Shown piece after piece: positions 56,740 to 64,000 of a stretch of DNA of 64,000 nucleotides. Below the pieces are notes generated by a model. That model had not been told where the DNA came from. It ran no database searches and was given only the letters and a program-made list of their open reading frames with translations. Location of the stretch: contig NZ_CP053831.1 in NCBI RefSeq assembly GCF_013372205.1, forward strand, positions 558,001 through 622,000. The letters run 5' to 3'. Made by a program: the position numbers and the translations under genes. The first letter of the stretch is position 1. Every line of letters starts with the position of its first letter. This stretch comes from Campylobacter mucosalis (lineage in GTDB: Bacteria; Campylobacterota; Campylobacteria; Campylobacterales; Campylobacteraceae).

Positions 56740-58029
56740 ATGAATGGACAAAAAGGCGGGATTTTATCTCTCTATTTTAGGATAAATTTGCTTTTAAGGA
56801 TACTTATAGGGCTCATTCTTGGTGCTATTTTTGGTATGATTTTTGAAAATTCTCAGAGTTTTATTGAGATACTAACTCCATTTGGGGAGCTTTTTGTAAG
56901 GCTTCTTAAAATGATTATGGTACCAGTGATTGTATGTACTTTGATAGTTGGCACTAGTTCAATATCGCCATCTCATCTTGGCAGGGTTGGCATTAAGATT
57001 ATAGTTTTTTATCTTTTTACTTCGCTGTTTGCTATCATCATTGGTCTTTTTGTGGGTAATGTTTTAGAGCCTGGCGTTGGCTTAGAACTTGCAAAAGATG
57101 TAACTGGAGTAGCAAAACAAGCAGAAGCACCATCTTTGGTTAAAATTTTGCTTGATATTATCCCTACAAATCCATTTGGCTCGATAGCAAAAGGTGATGT
57201 GCTTCCTATTATATGTTTTTGTATATTTTTTGGCATTGCTCTAGCATTTTGCAGAGATAGCAAAGATGAAAATGTAAAAAATGCAGCAGATGTTATGTTT
57301 TTGTTTTTTGAGGGCATGAGTAGTGTTATGTTTAAGATAGTTGGTTGGGTTATGCAGTATGCACCTATTGGCGTTTTTGCACTTATTTTTATAGTTTTTT
57401 CAAAAAATGGTGCTCAGGCATTTGGTCCGTTGGCTAATGTAACGATAAGTGTTTATGTCGGACTTTTGCTTCAGGTTGTATGTGTATATTGTGTAATTTG
57501 TCTATTTTTAAAACTTAGCCCGTTTGTATTTTTAAAAAAGGTAAGACCACCGATGGTAACGGCATTTGTTACACGTTCATCTGGTGCTACTATACCAGTT
57601 TCTATGCAAACATTAGAAAAAAGTATGGGAGTTCCTAGAAGTATTTTTGGTTTTACGATACCTGTTGGTGCTACGATAAATATGGACGGAACTACCATAT
57701 ATCTTGGTGTGTGTGCTATATTTATAGCAAATGTTGTCGGTGCTCCGCTTGATTTTTCAGCTCAGCTTACCATAGTTCTTACGGCAGTTTTGGCGTCTAT
57801 TGGCACAGCAGGTGTGCCTGGTGCTGGTGCTATTATGCTACTTATGGTGCTTGAGTCGGTTGGTTTAAAAGTTGAGGGGGCTGTTGCCATAGCGTATGGT
57901 ATGATACTTGGTATTGACGCTATACTTGATATGGGCAGAACGTCTATGAATGTTGTAGGCGATGTTATTGGCTCTGTTGCTGTCGCAAAGAGCGAGAAAG
58001 AACTAAACGAAAAGGTGTGGAATAGCTAA
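56740..58029 (+). CDS. dicarboxylate/amino-acid:cation symporter (DAACS)
   Basis: 429 residues of the GltP/DctA fold: ILIGLILGAIFGMIF in helix 1, LLKMIMVPVIVCTLIVG, TAFVTRSSGATIPVSMQTLE with the serine-rich hairpin, GFTIPVGATINMDGTTIYLG with the NMDGT motif, and GVPGAGAIML. It takes up aspartate, glutamate or C4-dicarboxylates. Its stop overlaps the start of an aspartate/glutamate racemase gene, which points to acidic amino acids. Confidence 0.92.
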   Translation: MNGQKGGILSLYFRINLLLRILIGLILGAIFGMIFENSQSFIEILTPFGELFVRLLKMIMVPVIVCTLIVGTSSISPSHLGRVGIKIIVFYLFTSLFAIIIGLFVGNVLEPGVGLELAKDVTGVAKQAEAPSLVKILLDIIPTNPFGSIAKGDVLPIICFCIFFGIALAFCRDSKDENVKNAADVMFLFFEGMSSVMFKIVGWVMQYAPIGVFALIFIVFSKNGAQAFGPLANVTISVYVGLLLQVVCVYCVICLFLKLSPFVFLKKVRPPMVTAFVTRSSGATIPVSMQTLEKSMGVPRSIFGFTIPVGATINMDGTTIYLGVCAIFIANVVGAPLDFSAQLTIVLTAVLASIGTAGVPGAGAIMLLMVLESVGLKVEGAVAIAYGMILGIDAILDMGRTSMNVVGDVIGSVAVAKSEKELNEKVWNS

Positions 58030-58712
58030 TGAAAACGATAGGAATTTTAGGAGGTATGGGACCTCAGGCGACTATTGATTTGTATCAAAAGATTGTGAGT
58101 TTAACTCCAGCAAGCTCTGATCAAGAGCATTTACACGTTGTGATAGATAGTTACTCGCAGATTGAAGATAGGACGAAATTTATAATGGGCGAGGGCGTGA
58201 GTCCTTTGCCAAAACTTGTAGAGGCTGCAAATAGGCTAAAAAACGCTGGTTGTGACGCGATTATTATATCTTGCAATACGGCTCACTTCTTTGCACCGCA
58301 AATAGAAGAGCAAACTGGGGTTAAAATTTTATATATATCAAAAATCGCTGTAGACGCCGTCCAAAGAGAGTATCCTAATGCAAAAAATGTAGCAGTTATA
58401 GCTACAAGTGGCACAAAAAAGGGCGAGGTATATGATAGAATTTTGCGTGAAAGGGGCTTAAATAGCGTATCGTTTACAAATGCCCAGCAGGAAGCCTTGA
58501 TGGATTGCATTTATAAAGGAGTCAAGGCTGGTAAGACAGATGAGTATGTGGGGCTGTTTAATAAAACGATAGCTAGTATAGAGGCTGACGTTTATATCGC
58601 GGCTTGCACTGAAATTCCGCTACTTTTGCCAACTCTTGATAAGCCGTATAAATTTATAGATGCTACCCTTGAACTGGCAAAATATGCTGTAAATTACGCT
58701 TTAGAGAGATAA
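58029..58712 (+). CDS. aspartate/glutamate racemase-family protein
   Basis: 227 residues with two catalytic cysteines, C82 in IISCNTAH and C193 in AACTEIPLL, and the start IGILGGMGPQATIDLY. This is the aspartate racemase branch, distinct from MurI. It shares one base with the DAACS gene, so uptake and racemisation of an acidic amino acid are coupled. It could make D-Asp or D-Glu, or let the cell use the D-forms. Confidence 0.9.
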   Translation: MKTIGILGGMGPQATIDLYQKIVSLTPASSDQEHLHVVIDSYSQIEDRTKFIMGEGVSPLPKLVEAANRLKNAGCDAIIISCNTAHFFAPQIEEQTGVKILYISKIAVDAVQREYPNAKNVAVIATSGTKKGEVYDRILRERGLNSVSFTNAQQEALMDCIYKGVKAGKTDEYVGLFNKTIASIEADVYIAACTEIPLLLPTLDKPYKFIDATLELAKYAVNYALER

Positions 58713-58719
58713 ATTTGTT

Positions 58720-58746
58720 GTGCGGACGCGATTAGTCCGCACTTTA
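58720..58746. terminator. hairpin between racemase and kefB-like genes
   Basis: GTGCGGAC (58720-58727) and GTCCGCAC (58735-58742) form an eight-pair stem, loop of seven. Only a short T run follows, so this is a weak bidirectional terminator between convergent genes. Confidence 0.6.
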
Positions 58747-60363
58747 CAGGGCTTTACCTATCTTGCACAAAAGGGCTTCGTGAACTAGAATTTTAGCCAT
58801 AGCCTGATCCTCTTCTACTAGGTGGAAATTTTTGTTTAAATTTTCAAAAAGCTCTTTTTCTTTGTAGCTGTTTAGTTTTACGATTGTTTGTATGTTTGGA
58901 TTTCGTTGGGCTAAATTTTGAGTGATAAGCTCTAATTTTTGCTCGTTGCTTACGGTTATAATGACAGCTGAGGCAACATCGATGCAGGAATTTTCATAGG
59001 TGCTTTTGTGTAAGACATTGCCTAAAAATACATTTTCCCCACGGCTAAGTCCAAGCTCGACTAAATTTATATCGCTTTCTAAAACAAGATATGGTAGTTT
59101 TTTCTCCTTTAGTCTTAGCACAACCTCTTGTCCTAGAGTGCCATAACCAAATACAACGATATGATTTTTGATTTTTTGCGGTTTAATCTCGCTAAAGGCG
59201 ACTAGTGGTTCTTCTTTTTGTACTAAATTTGCAATCGCATATAGATTTTTAAGTATAAAAGGTGTGATAAACATCGATATAACCGACACTGCGATTAAAA
59301 TTTGAGCCGTTTTGGCATCTAGTAAGCCCCTGCTACCTAGTAGAGCAAAAACCGCCAGTGCAAATTCTCCGATTTGGCACAAGCTAAGAGCAGTTTTTAT
59401 AGAGACTCTCCTGCTTAAATAGGTAATAAGAAGCATAAAAATAACAAGAATTTTTATGCTCATCGCACCAATTAGTAATGACACAATTATAAAGAGATTT
59501 TCATAGATTAGCGTTGTATTTATCTGCATACCAACGCTTATGAAAAATAGACCTAAAAGCAGATCTCTAAATGGTATAAGATCGGCTTCTATGCGGTGTT
59601 TGTATTCTGTTTCTGCCATTAACATACCTGCTAAAAACGCACCAAGCGAGTATGAAAAGCCAAAAATATGAGATAGTGTGCTAGAGCCGATAACTAAAAA
59701 GAGTATTGTCGCTATGAAAATTTCATCTGAGTTTGTTTGGATAACCTTGTAAAAGACGAAATTTATAACATATTTGCCAAGCAAAAACAGCAAGACAATC
59801 AGTAAAACAGCACCACCTATCGTCTTTAAAAGAAGGCTTGAAACCGACGCGTCTGCTGAGCTAAATATATCTATCATCAGCAAAATTGGTATCACGGCTA
59901 TATCTTGAAAAAGAAGTATCCCAAGTGCTTTTCTCCCGTAAATTTTAGTTATATCGCCACTATCGTTTAGGGTTTTTAGTACGATAGCAGTTGAGCTTAG
60001 TGCTAGTGCAAGACCTACGATGAGTGCCACTTCATCTTTTAAATTTAGGGCGTAACCAACCATAATGGCTAGAAAAAACCCAGATGCTAAAACTTGAATT
60101 CCGCCGTTAAAAAACACCTCTTTTTTCATACTCATAAGGTGCTTAAAGCTAAATTCAAGCCCTATTGTAAACATCAAAAAAACTATGCCAAATTCGGCGA
60201 TGTGATCTAGCTCTTGATTGGCTTTGTAGTAGAAAAAATCCGCGATTACAACGCCTGTAACGATATATCCGATAATCGTAGGGATGTTAAATTTTTTAAA
60301 AATGATATTTAACGCGATACTTAGAGAAATCGTAAGCAAAAAGGCTATAAGAAATGTTTCCAT
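58744..60363 (-). CDS. kefB: KefB/CPA2-type cation/proton antiporter with TrkA-N domain
   Basis: 539 residues: 12-13 helices in the first 380 (FNIPTIIGYIVTGVVI, AEFGIVFLMFTIGLEFS, LALSSTAIVLKTLND), then a RCK/TrkA-N domain beginning IVVFGYGTLGQEVVLRLKEK. CPA2 antiporters exchange K+ or Na+ for protons under control of the bound nucleotide. It lies two bases behind hspR, as in C. jejuni (Cj1231), so it may share heat-shock control. Confidence 0.9.
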   Translation of the reverse strand: METFLIAFLLTISLSIALNIIFKKFNIPTIIGYIVTGVVIADFFYYKANQELDHIAEFGIVFLMFTIGLEFSFKHLMSMKKEVFFNGGIQVLASGFFLAIMVGYALNLKDEVALIVGLALALSSTAIVLKTLNDSGDITKIYGRKALGILLFQDIAVIPILLMIDIFSSADASVSSLLLKTIGGAVLLIVLLFLLGKYVINFVFYKVIQTNSDEIFIATILFLVIGSSTLSHIFGFSYSLGAFLAGMLMAETEYKHRIEADLIPFRDLLLGLFFISVGMQINTTLIYENLFIIVSLLIGAMSIKILVIFMLLITYLSRRVSIKTALSLCQIGEFALAVFALLGSRGLLDAKTAQILIAVSVISMFITPFILKNLYAIANLVQKEEPLVAFSEIKPQKIKNHIVVFGYGTLGQEVVLRLKEKKLPYLVLESDINLVELGLSRGENVFLGNVLHKSTYENSCIDVASAVIITVSNEQKLELITQNLAQRNPNIQTIVKLNSYKEKELFENLNKNFHLVEEDQAMAKILVHEALLCKIGKAL

Positions 60364-60365
60364 TG

Positions 60366-60740
60366 TTACTTTTCTTCGTAAAATATTAGGTCAAAATTTG
60401 CCTTTCTCTTTACAAGAGATTTTTTGCTTGGTATGTCGCCGTTGCTGTTTTTGCCAACTTGTTCTTGCAGTTTGGCTATGAGCGACTGGGCTTCGTCTAA
60501 TTTATCTTTAAGCTGTAAAATCACATCAACTCCTGCTAAATTTACACCAAGATCACGCGTCAGACGCAGTATCATCTTTACTTTATCGACATCGTGCTGA
60601 GAGTAAAGTCTCATACGCCCGTCAGTGCGAGATGGCTCTATAAGCCCCTCTCGCTCGTATTGGCGTAGCGTTTGAGGGTGTATGTTTAGCACCTTGGCTA
60701 CAACGCTAATTAAAAATAGTGGTTCGTGATAGTTTTGCAT
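60366..60740 (-). CDS. hspR: MerR-family heat-shock repressor HspR
   Basis: 124 residues: a MerR winged helix (about 8-75: FLISVVAKVLNIHPQTLRQY, REGLIEPSRTDGRMRLYS) and a coiled coil rich in Leu and Gln (LQLKDKLDEAQSLIAKLQEQ), ending in a basic tail. It represses the cbpA-hspR operon and other chaperone genes through an inverted repeat. Two bases separate it from cbpA. Confidence 0.93.
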   Translation of the reverse strand: MQNYHEPLFLISVVAKVLNIHPQTLRQYEREGLIEPSRTDGRMRLYSQHDVDKVKMILRLTRDLGVNLAGVDVILQLKDKLDEAQSLIAKLQEQVGKNSNGDIPSKKSLVKRKANFDLIFYEEK

Positions 60741-60742
60741 TT

Positions 60743-61600
60743 TTACTCCGGAAGTTGTTTTAAAAGTTCTACTAGTTTTGGATCTAGCTCATCTAAATTT
60801 GGTAAAAGAACTCTTGTTTTTAGATACAAATCGCCATATATTCCGCTTTTTCTGTTTTGCACACCATAGCCTTTAAGTCTTATTTTTGTGCCAGTTTTTG
60901 AATTTGGTGCAATCTTTATCGTGACATCTTTTTTAAATGTTTTAACATCAAATTTTCCACCAAAAAGCATTGTTTTTAAGGGTATCAAGGCGTCTTTTAT
61001 AAGGTCATCTCCGTCCCTTTCATACTCATTGCTAGGCTCTATGCTTACTGTTAGTATGAGATCTCCAGTCTGACCCATCATACTTTTGCCTTTGCCTTTT
61101 ATTCTTAGTTTTTCTGCATTGTTTATACCGGCTGGAATTTTTACCTTTATGCTCTTGCCGTCATAATTTATATTATGCTCTCCGCCTAAAACAGCCACAT
61201 CAAAAGGTATGCTTATTTTGGCATTTATGTCTAAATCTGGTGTGCCAAATCCGTCAAATCCACCTCTAAATCCTCCAGAAAAACCACCACTGCTAAAACC
61301 GCTACCAAAGATATTTTTTAAAATTTCATTTAAATCGCCCATATTTGCCGAGCCTCTAGCAAAATCGTGGAAATTTTGTCCACCAAACATACTATCGCCG
61401 TATTGATCGTATTGGGCTCGTTTTTTCTCATCGCTTAAAATTTCATAGGCTGCATTTATCTCTTTAAATTTATCCTCAGCACCTGGGTCTTTATTGACAT
61501 CTGGGTGGTATTTTCTAGCTAGTCTCCTATAAGCTTTTTTAATCTCATCAGCCGAAGCAGACTTTGAAACACCGAGTGTTTCATATAAACTCTCACTCAT
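60743..61600 (-). CDS. cbpA: CbpA-type DnaJ-like co-chaperone
   Basis: 285 residues: J domain (1-70) with HPD at 32-34 in YHPDVNKD, a Gly/Phe linker ([19 protein letters not shown]), then the two client-binding barrels, without the CxxCxGxG zinc domain that marks DnaJ itself. It stimulates DnaK. First gene of the cbpA-hspR-kefB unit. Confidence 0.94.
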   Translation of the reverse strand: MSESLYETLGVSKSASADEIKKAYRRLARKYHPDVNKDPGAEDKFKEINAAYEILSDEKKRAQYDQYGDSMFGGQNFHDFARGSANMGDLNEILKNIFGSGFSSGGFSGGFRGGFDGFGTPDLDINAKISIPFDVAVLGGEHNINYDGKSIKVKIPAGINNAEKLRIKGKGKSMMGQTGDLILTVSIEPSNEYERDGDDLIKDALIPLKTMLFGGKFDVKTFKKDVTIKIAPNSKTGTKIRLKGYGVQNRKSGIYGDLYLKTRVLLPNLDELDPKLVELLKQLPE

Positions 61601-61623
61601 TTTATGTATCCTTTTTTATACGT

Positions 61624-61658
61624 ATTGTATCATAAAACTTTAGTCTTGACAAGTCAAG
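61624..61658 (-). promoter_or_regulatory. cbpA promoter with HAIR-like HspR operator
   Basis: CTTGAC and GTCAAG (61645-61650, 61653-61658) form a perfect inverted repeat with a two-base centre; the half site resembles the HspR repeat (CTTGAGT and its complement), though that has a seven-base spacer. On the minus strand TACAAT (61629-61624) can be the -10 box, so the repeat would cover the -35 region. HspR binding is an inference. Confidence 0.6.
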
Positions 61659-61728
61659 CTTGATACAATTTGATTATAAAATTTTGAGTGAAATTTATAG
61701 TAGAGCCAAAATTTTATTGGCTCGGTTT

Positions 61729-62328
61729 TTAAAATTTTGTTATGAAACTATCTTCAAAAAGGTAGTTTTGGACGTTGTTTTCTATATACCTTGCAAGTTC
61801 TCCAAAAGCGATAAAGCTAACCAAATGGTCATTTATACCAAAAACATCTGAGTAGTAATGCACTCTAACAAGCACCGATAATATGCGGTTATTTTCATCA
61901 AATTCAACAAAGGCATTGTCAAGATTTGCCAAGCTTTTATACATACTTTTTATCTCAGAAATCATAGGCAAATACCCAGCCATAGTCTGATTTAGCGTGG
62001 TTTTATACATTTTGACATCGTGATTTTTGGCTTTTGCGTGAGCGATAAATGCTTTTGCTATTTTATCGTTGCTTGAGTCGTAATTTGATAGGTAGTGATT
62101 TACGGCGCCACTAATATTTAGTGAAGCGCCACCAAAAATATCTGACATAAATTCATCAAAAATTATGCGGTTATTATAATATGATGATTTTGTTGTTATA
62201 TTTTGGTCTAAAAAGTGCTTTGTGATTGACGGGTATGATGAGCTAGATATCTGTTGTTCTGGCGTGATAGGTTGTAAGCAACCACCAAAAAGTAGGGCAA
62301 ATATCAGTAAAAAATAGAGTTTTTTCAT
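61729..62328 (-). CDS. putative lipoprotein
   Basis: 199 residues with signal and lipobox LFGGC (lipidated Cys17). The mature part is helical and polar, with FDEFMSDIFGG and VLVRVHYYSDVFGINDHLVS. I do not recognise a family. It lies between cbpA and the outer-membrane barrel gene and reads in the same direction. Confidence 0.7.
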   Translation of the reverse strand: MKKLYFLLIFALLFGGCLQPITPEQQISSSSYPSITKHFLDQNITTKSSYYNNRIIFDEFMSDIFGGASLNISGAVNHYLSNYDSSNDKIAKAFIAHAKAKNHDVKMYKTTLNQTMAGYLPMISEIKSMYKSLANLDNAFVEFDENNRILSVLVRVHYYSDVFGINDHLVSFIAFGELARYIENNVQNYLFEDSFITKF

Positions 62329-62359
62329 ACTTTTCTTTCTAATGTTTTATAAAAGCAAC

Positions 62360-62382
62360 TTTCGGTGCAAAAAGCACCGAAA
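62360..62382 (-). terminator. hairpin behind the outer-membrane barrel gene
   Basis: TTTCGGTGC and GCACCGAAA pair over nine bases with a five-base loop, four bases behind the stop on the minus strand. The T run behind it is interrupted (GTTGCTTTT). Confidence 0.6.
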
Positions 62383-62385
62383 ATT

Positions 62386-63114
62386 TTAAAATTTATATTT
62401 TAAACCAGCGCTTAGGTTAAACCCGTCGCTTAGGTATATTTTTGTGCCGTCAGTGTAAGCACTGTCGCTTATTTTACTATATCCAGCCTTTATACCAACT
62501 GCAAAATTTGGTGTGAAGTTATAATCAAGTCCAACTTCTGCTTCGAAACCTTTTGGTTTGTATTTTAACTCAGAGCTTGAGCCGGTGCCTAGATTGTAAG
62601 TATCACGATCCTTTGCCCAAGTTCCAGTATAAAGAGCTGCTTGATAATAAACTCCAGCATTAAGGCTTAACTTGTCTGTTAAAAGATTATCTTTTTGATA
62701 CTCTACGCCACCCTTGTAATACAAGCTACCAGTGCTATCAAATAGTTCGTATGAGCCAGAAGTTACTTGTTTATCACTAAATTTCATATATCTATAGCCA
62801 ATACCGGCTGGTAAGATTTTAAATGCTCCCATACCTTCTGTGTCGCCAAACTGCCAACCAAAAACACCTTCCATATCATAAAATTTCATACCTTTGTTGT
62901 CTTGGTATTTTAATTTTAGATTTGAAACAAAGCCCATCTCTTTTGGATTAACCTTAAACGCTAACTCATAAAAAGGTGCCTTTTTGCTATCATTATTTGC
63001 TGATATGTCTTTGGAATTTTGCACACCGCCAAAGAAGCTAAGTTCACTAGCATTAGCACCGCTAACACATAAAGCTACCGCCGTAGCAACAGAGAAAACC
63101 TTTGTAAATTTCAT
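62386..63114 (-). CDS. outer-membrane beta-barrel protein
   Basis: 242 residues with a signal peptide ending at ANA (22). The rest alternates hydrophobic and polar residues in strand-like blocks (AFKILPAGIGYRYMKF, SLNAGVYYQAALYTG, FAVGIKAGYSKI) and ends in an aromatic residue, NLSAGLKYKF, the signal for outer-membrane insertion. About eight to ten strands are likely. GGAG precedes the ATG. No specific family recognised. Confidence 0.78.
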   Translation of the reverse strand: MKFTKVFSVATAVALCVSGANASELSFFGGVQNSKDISANNDSKKAPFYELAFKVNPKEMGFVSNLKLKYQDNKGMKFYDMEGVFGWQFGDTEGMGAFKILPAGIGYRYMKFSDKQVTSGSYELFDSTGSLYYKGGVEYQKDNLLTDKLSLNAGVYYQAALYTGTWAKDRDTYNLGTGSSSELKYKPKGFEAEVGLDYNFTPNFAVGIKAGYSKISDSAYTDGTKIYLSDGFNLSAGLKYKF

Positions 63115-63218
63115 AAGAAACTCCTTTTGAGTATTGATATTTATTTACCATAGAAAAATTTACTATAGCAAATTGAAAAAGCATTTTAATCAAAATATCC
63201 TTACAAAAAACTTTTACT

Positions 63219-63491
63219 ATGGGAAATATTAAATTGCTAGAACTACCAAAGATAACAACGCAAGAGGATGACACTGAGTTTTTAAAATTTATATCATCAA
63301 ATGTAAAAAATATCAGGCTTAAAAAGGGCAAATCACAGCTAGAAACTGCGCTTAGTATAGGGCAAAAATCACAAGGTGCTTACGCCTGTATGGAAAATAA
63401 CACAAACAACAAGCACTTTAATTTGGTTCATCTTTTTAAGCTCAGCAAGTTTTTTGATGTTGATATCAGAGAATTTTTTGATAAGAGTTGA
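63219..63491 (+). CDS. XRE-family DNA-binding protein
   Basis: 90 residues with a helix-turn-helix in ISSNVKNIRLKKGKSQLETA and LSIGQKSQGAYACMENNT (about 27-66). No clear ribosome site stands before ATG 63219. It is divergent from the barrel gene across 104 bases that contain CCATAG, ACTATAG and ACTATGG motifs in both orientations, possible operators. It may control the barrel gene; this is inference. Confidence 0.75.
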   Translation: MGNIKLLELPKITTQEDDTEFLKFISSNVKNIRLKKGKSQLETALSIGQKSQGAYACMENNTNNKHFNLVHLFKLSKFFDVDIREFFDKS

Positions 63492-63576
63492 AATTTACCC
63501 TACAAGATAAAATTATTAAATTTTCGTTATAAACTAGGCTTTATAATTTTAAAAATTTTACTTTTCAAGGATAAAA

Positions 63577-64000
63577 ATGAAAAAAATAGTTTCTATTTCG
63601 GTTTTAACATCAAGTTTGCTATTTTCAGCACAGATAAATTTTGATGAGGCTAACTCTGAAATTTCAAGAGTATCGCCACTAAATAATGCAAATGAAAATG
63701 CCGTTTTGTCATATCACGACTCTATTGCTGTTGCAAAAAAGGCGGTTGTAAATATATCTAGCACAAGGACAACCAAAACAAGAGGCAACTACGATGAATT
63801 TTTTAACGATCCATTTTTTAAAGAATTTTTTGGATTTAATTTTGGAGTGCCCCAAGAAAGACAAAAAAGTAGCTCTCTTGGCTCAGGAGTAATCATATCA
63901 AAAGATGGATATATCATAACAAACAACCACGTTATAGAAGATAGCGATATGATAACCGTCGTGCTTTCTGGCTCACAAAAGGAGTATAAAGCCAAAGTTA
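63577..64000 (+). CDS. htrA: periplasmic serine protease/chaperone HtrA, 3' end outside window
   Basis: 141 residues are visible from ATG 63577, behind AAGGA. A signal peptide (about 1-18) is followed by the protease domain: SYHDSIAVAKKAVVNISS, FFNDPFFKEFFGF, SLGSGVIISKDGYIITNNHV with catalytic H118. The Asp, Ser and PDZ parts lie beyond the edge. In C. jejuni htrA is adjacent to cbpA; here three genes lie between them. Confidence 0.93.
   Translation, partial: MKKIVSISVLTSSLLFSAQINFDEANSEISRVSPLNNANENAVLSYHDSIAVAKKAVVNISSTRTTKTRGNYDEFFNDPFFKEFFGFNFGVPQERQKSSSLGSGVIISKDGYIITNNHVIEDSDMITVVLSGSQKEYKAKV

Overview
The window is AT-rich bacterial DNA from a member of the Campylobacterota, almost certainly the genus Campylobacter. 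The evidence is the combination of RacRS-RecR, an HP1021-type atypical response regulator, fused IspDF, MqnE of the futalosine menaquinone route, Pgp2-type LD-carboxypeptidase, and HspR-CbpA with HtrA nearby. Several gene orders also match C. jejuni as I remember them: atpE/NSS transporters/pycB/pckA; pgpA/sulfurylase-like/regulator/ispDF/mrp; glmS/glnD-like/mqnE/purine permease; and gmhB-hldD-hldE-gmhA beside a small cytochrome c. I do not assign a species.

Layout. 1-5423: the end of a surface or flagellar glycan modification locus (DUF4910 protein, adenylation domain, carrier protein, AAC(3)-like acyltransferase, methyltransferase with a G9 tract), with a Fic gene set into it. 5482-9374: MFS transporter, racRS, recR. 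9376-9869: tRNA-Leu and atpE. 10055-19400: one long gluconeogenic unit with three tandem NSS symporters, TRAP permeases without a binding protein, pycB and pckA. 19424-25621: membrane protein, copper delivery genes, pgp2, alr and two small secreted paralogues. 25625-28137: an accessory two-gene operon coding for a membrane HNH-nuclease-like protein and a tail-anchored coiled-coil protein, the best candidate here for an undescribed system. 28190-33037: pgpA to mrp. 33040-34893: a small membrane gene and three decaying genes. 34903-46050: msrAB, a WG-repeat protein, glmS, a GlnD-like protein, mqnE, a purine permease and phosphoribosyltransferase, a GT-C-like protein and a pseudopilin. 46051-52332: a complete 16S-tRNA-Ala-tRNA-Ile-23S-5S operon with visible processing stems. 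52793-56225: ADP-heptose synthesis for LOS. 56295-64000: cytochrome c, amino-acid symporter and racemase, kefB, hspR, cbpA, a lipoprotein, an outer-membrane barrel, an XRE regulator and the start of htrA.

How the genes fit together. The long unit 10055-19360 couples import of amino acids or organic acids to PEP formation (pyruvate to oxaloacetate to PEP), as expected for an asaccharolytic Campylobacter. GlmS and the heptose genes feed the cell envelope, Pgp2 and Alr act on peptidoglycan, and HspR/CbpA/HtrA handle protein quality control. The strain-variable parts are the glycan locus, the HNH operon and the pseudogene tract. All family assignments come from reading the translated sequence; no database search was run.
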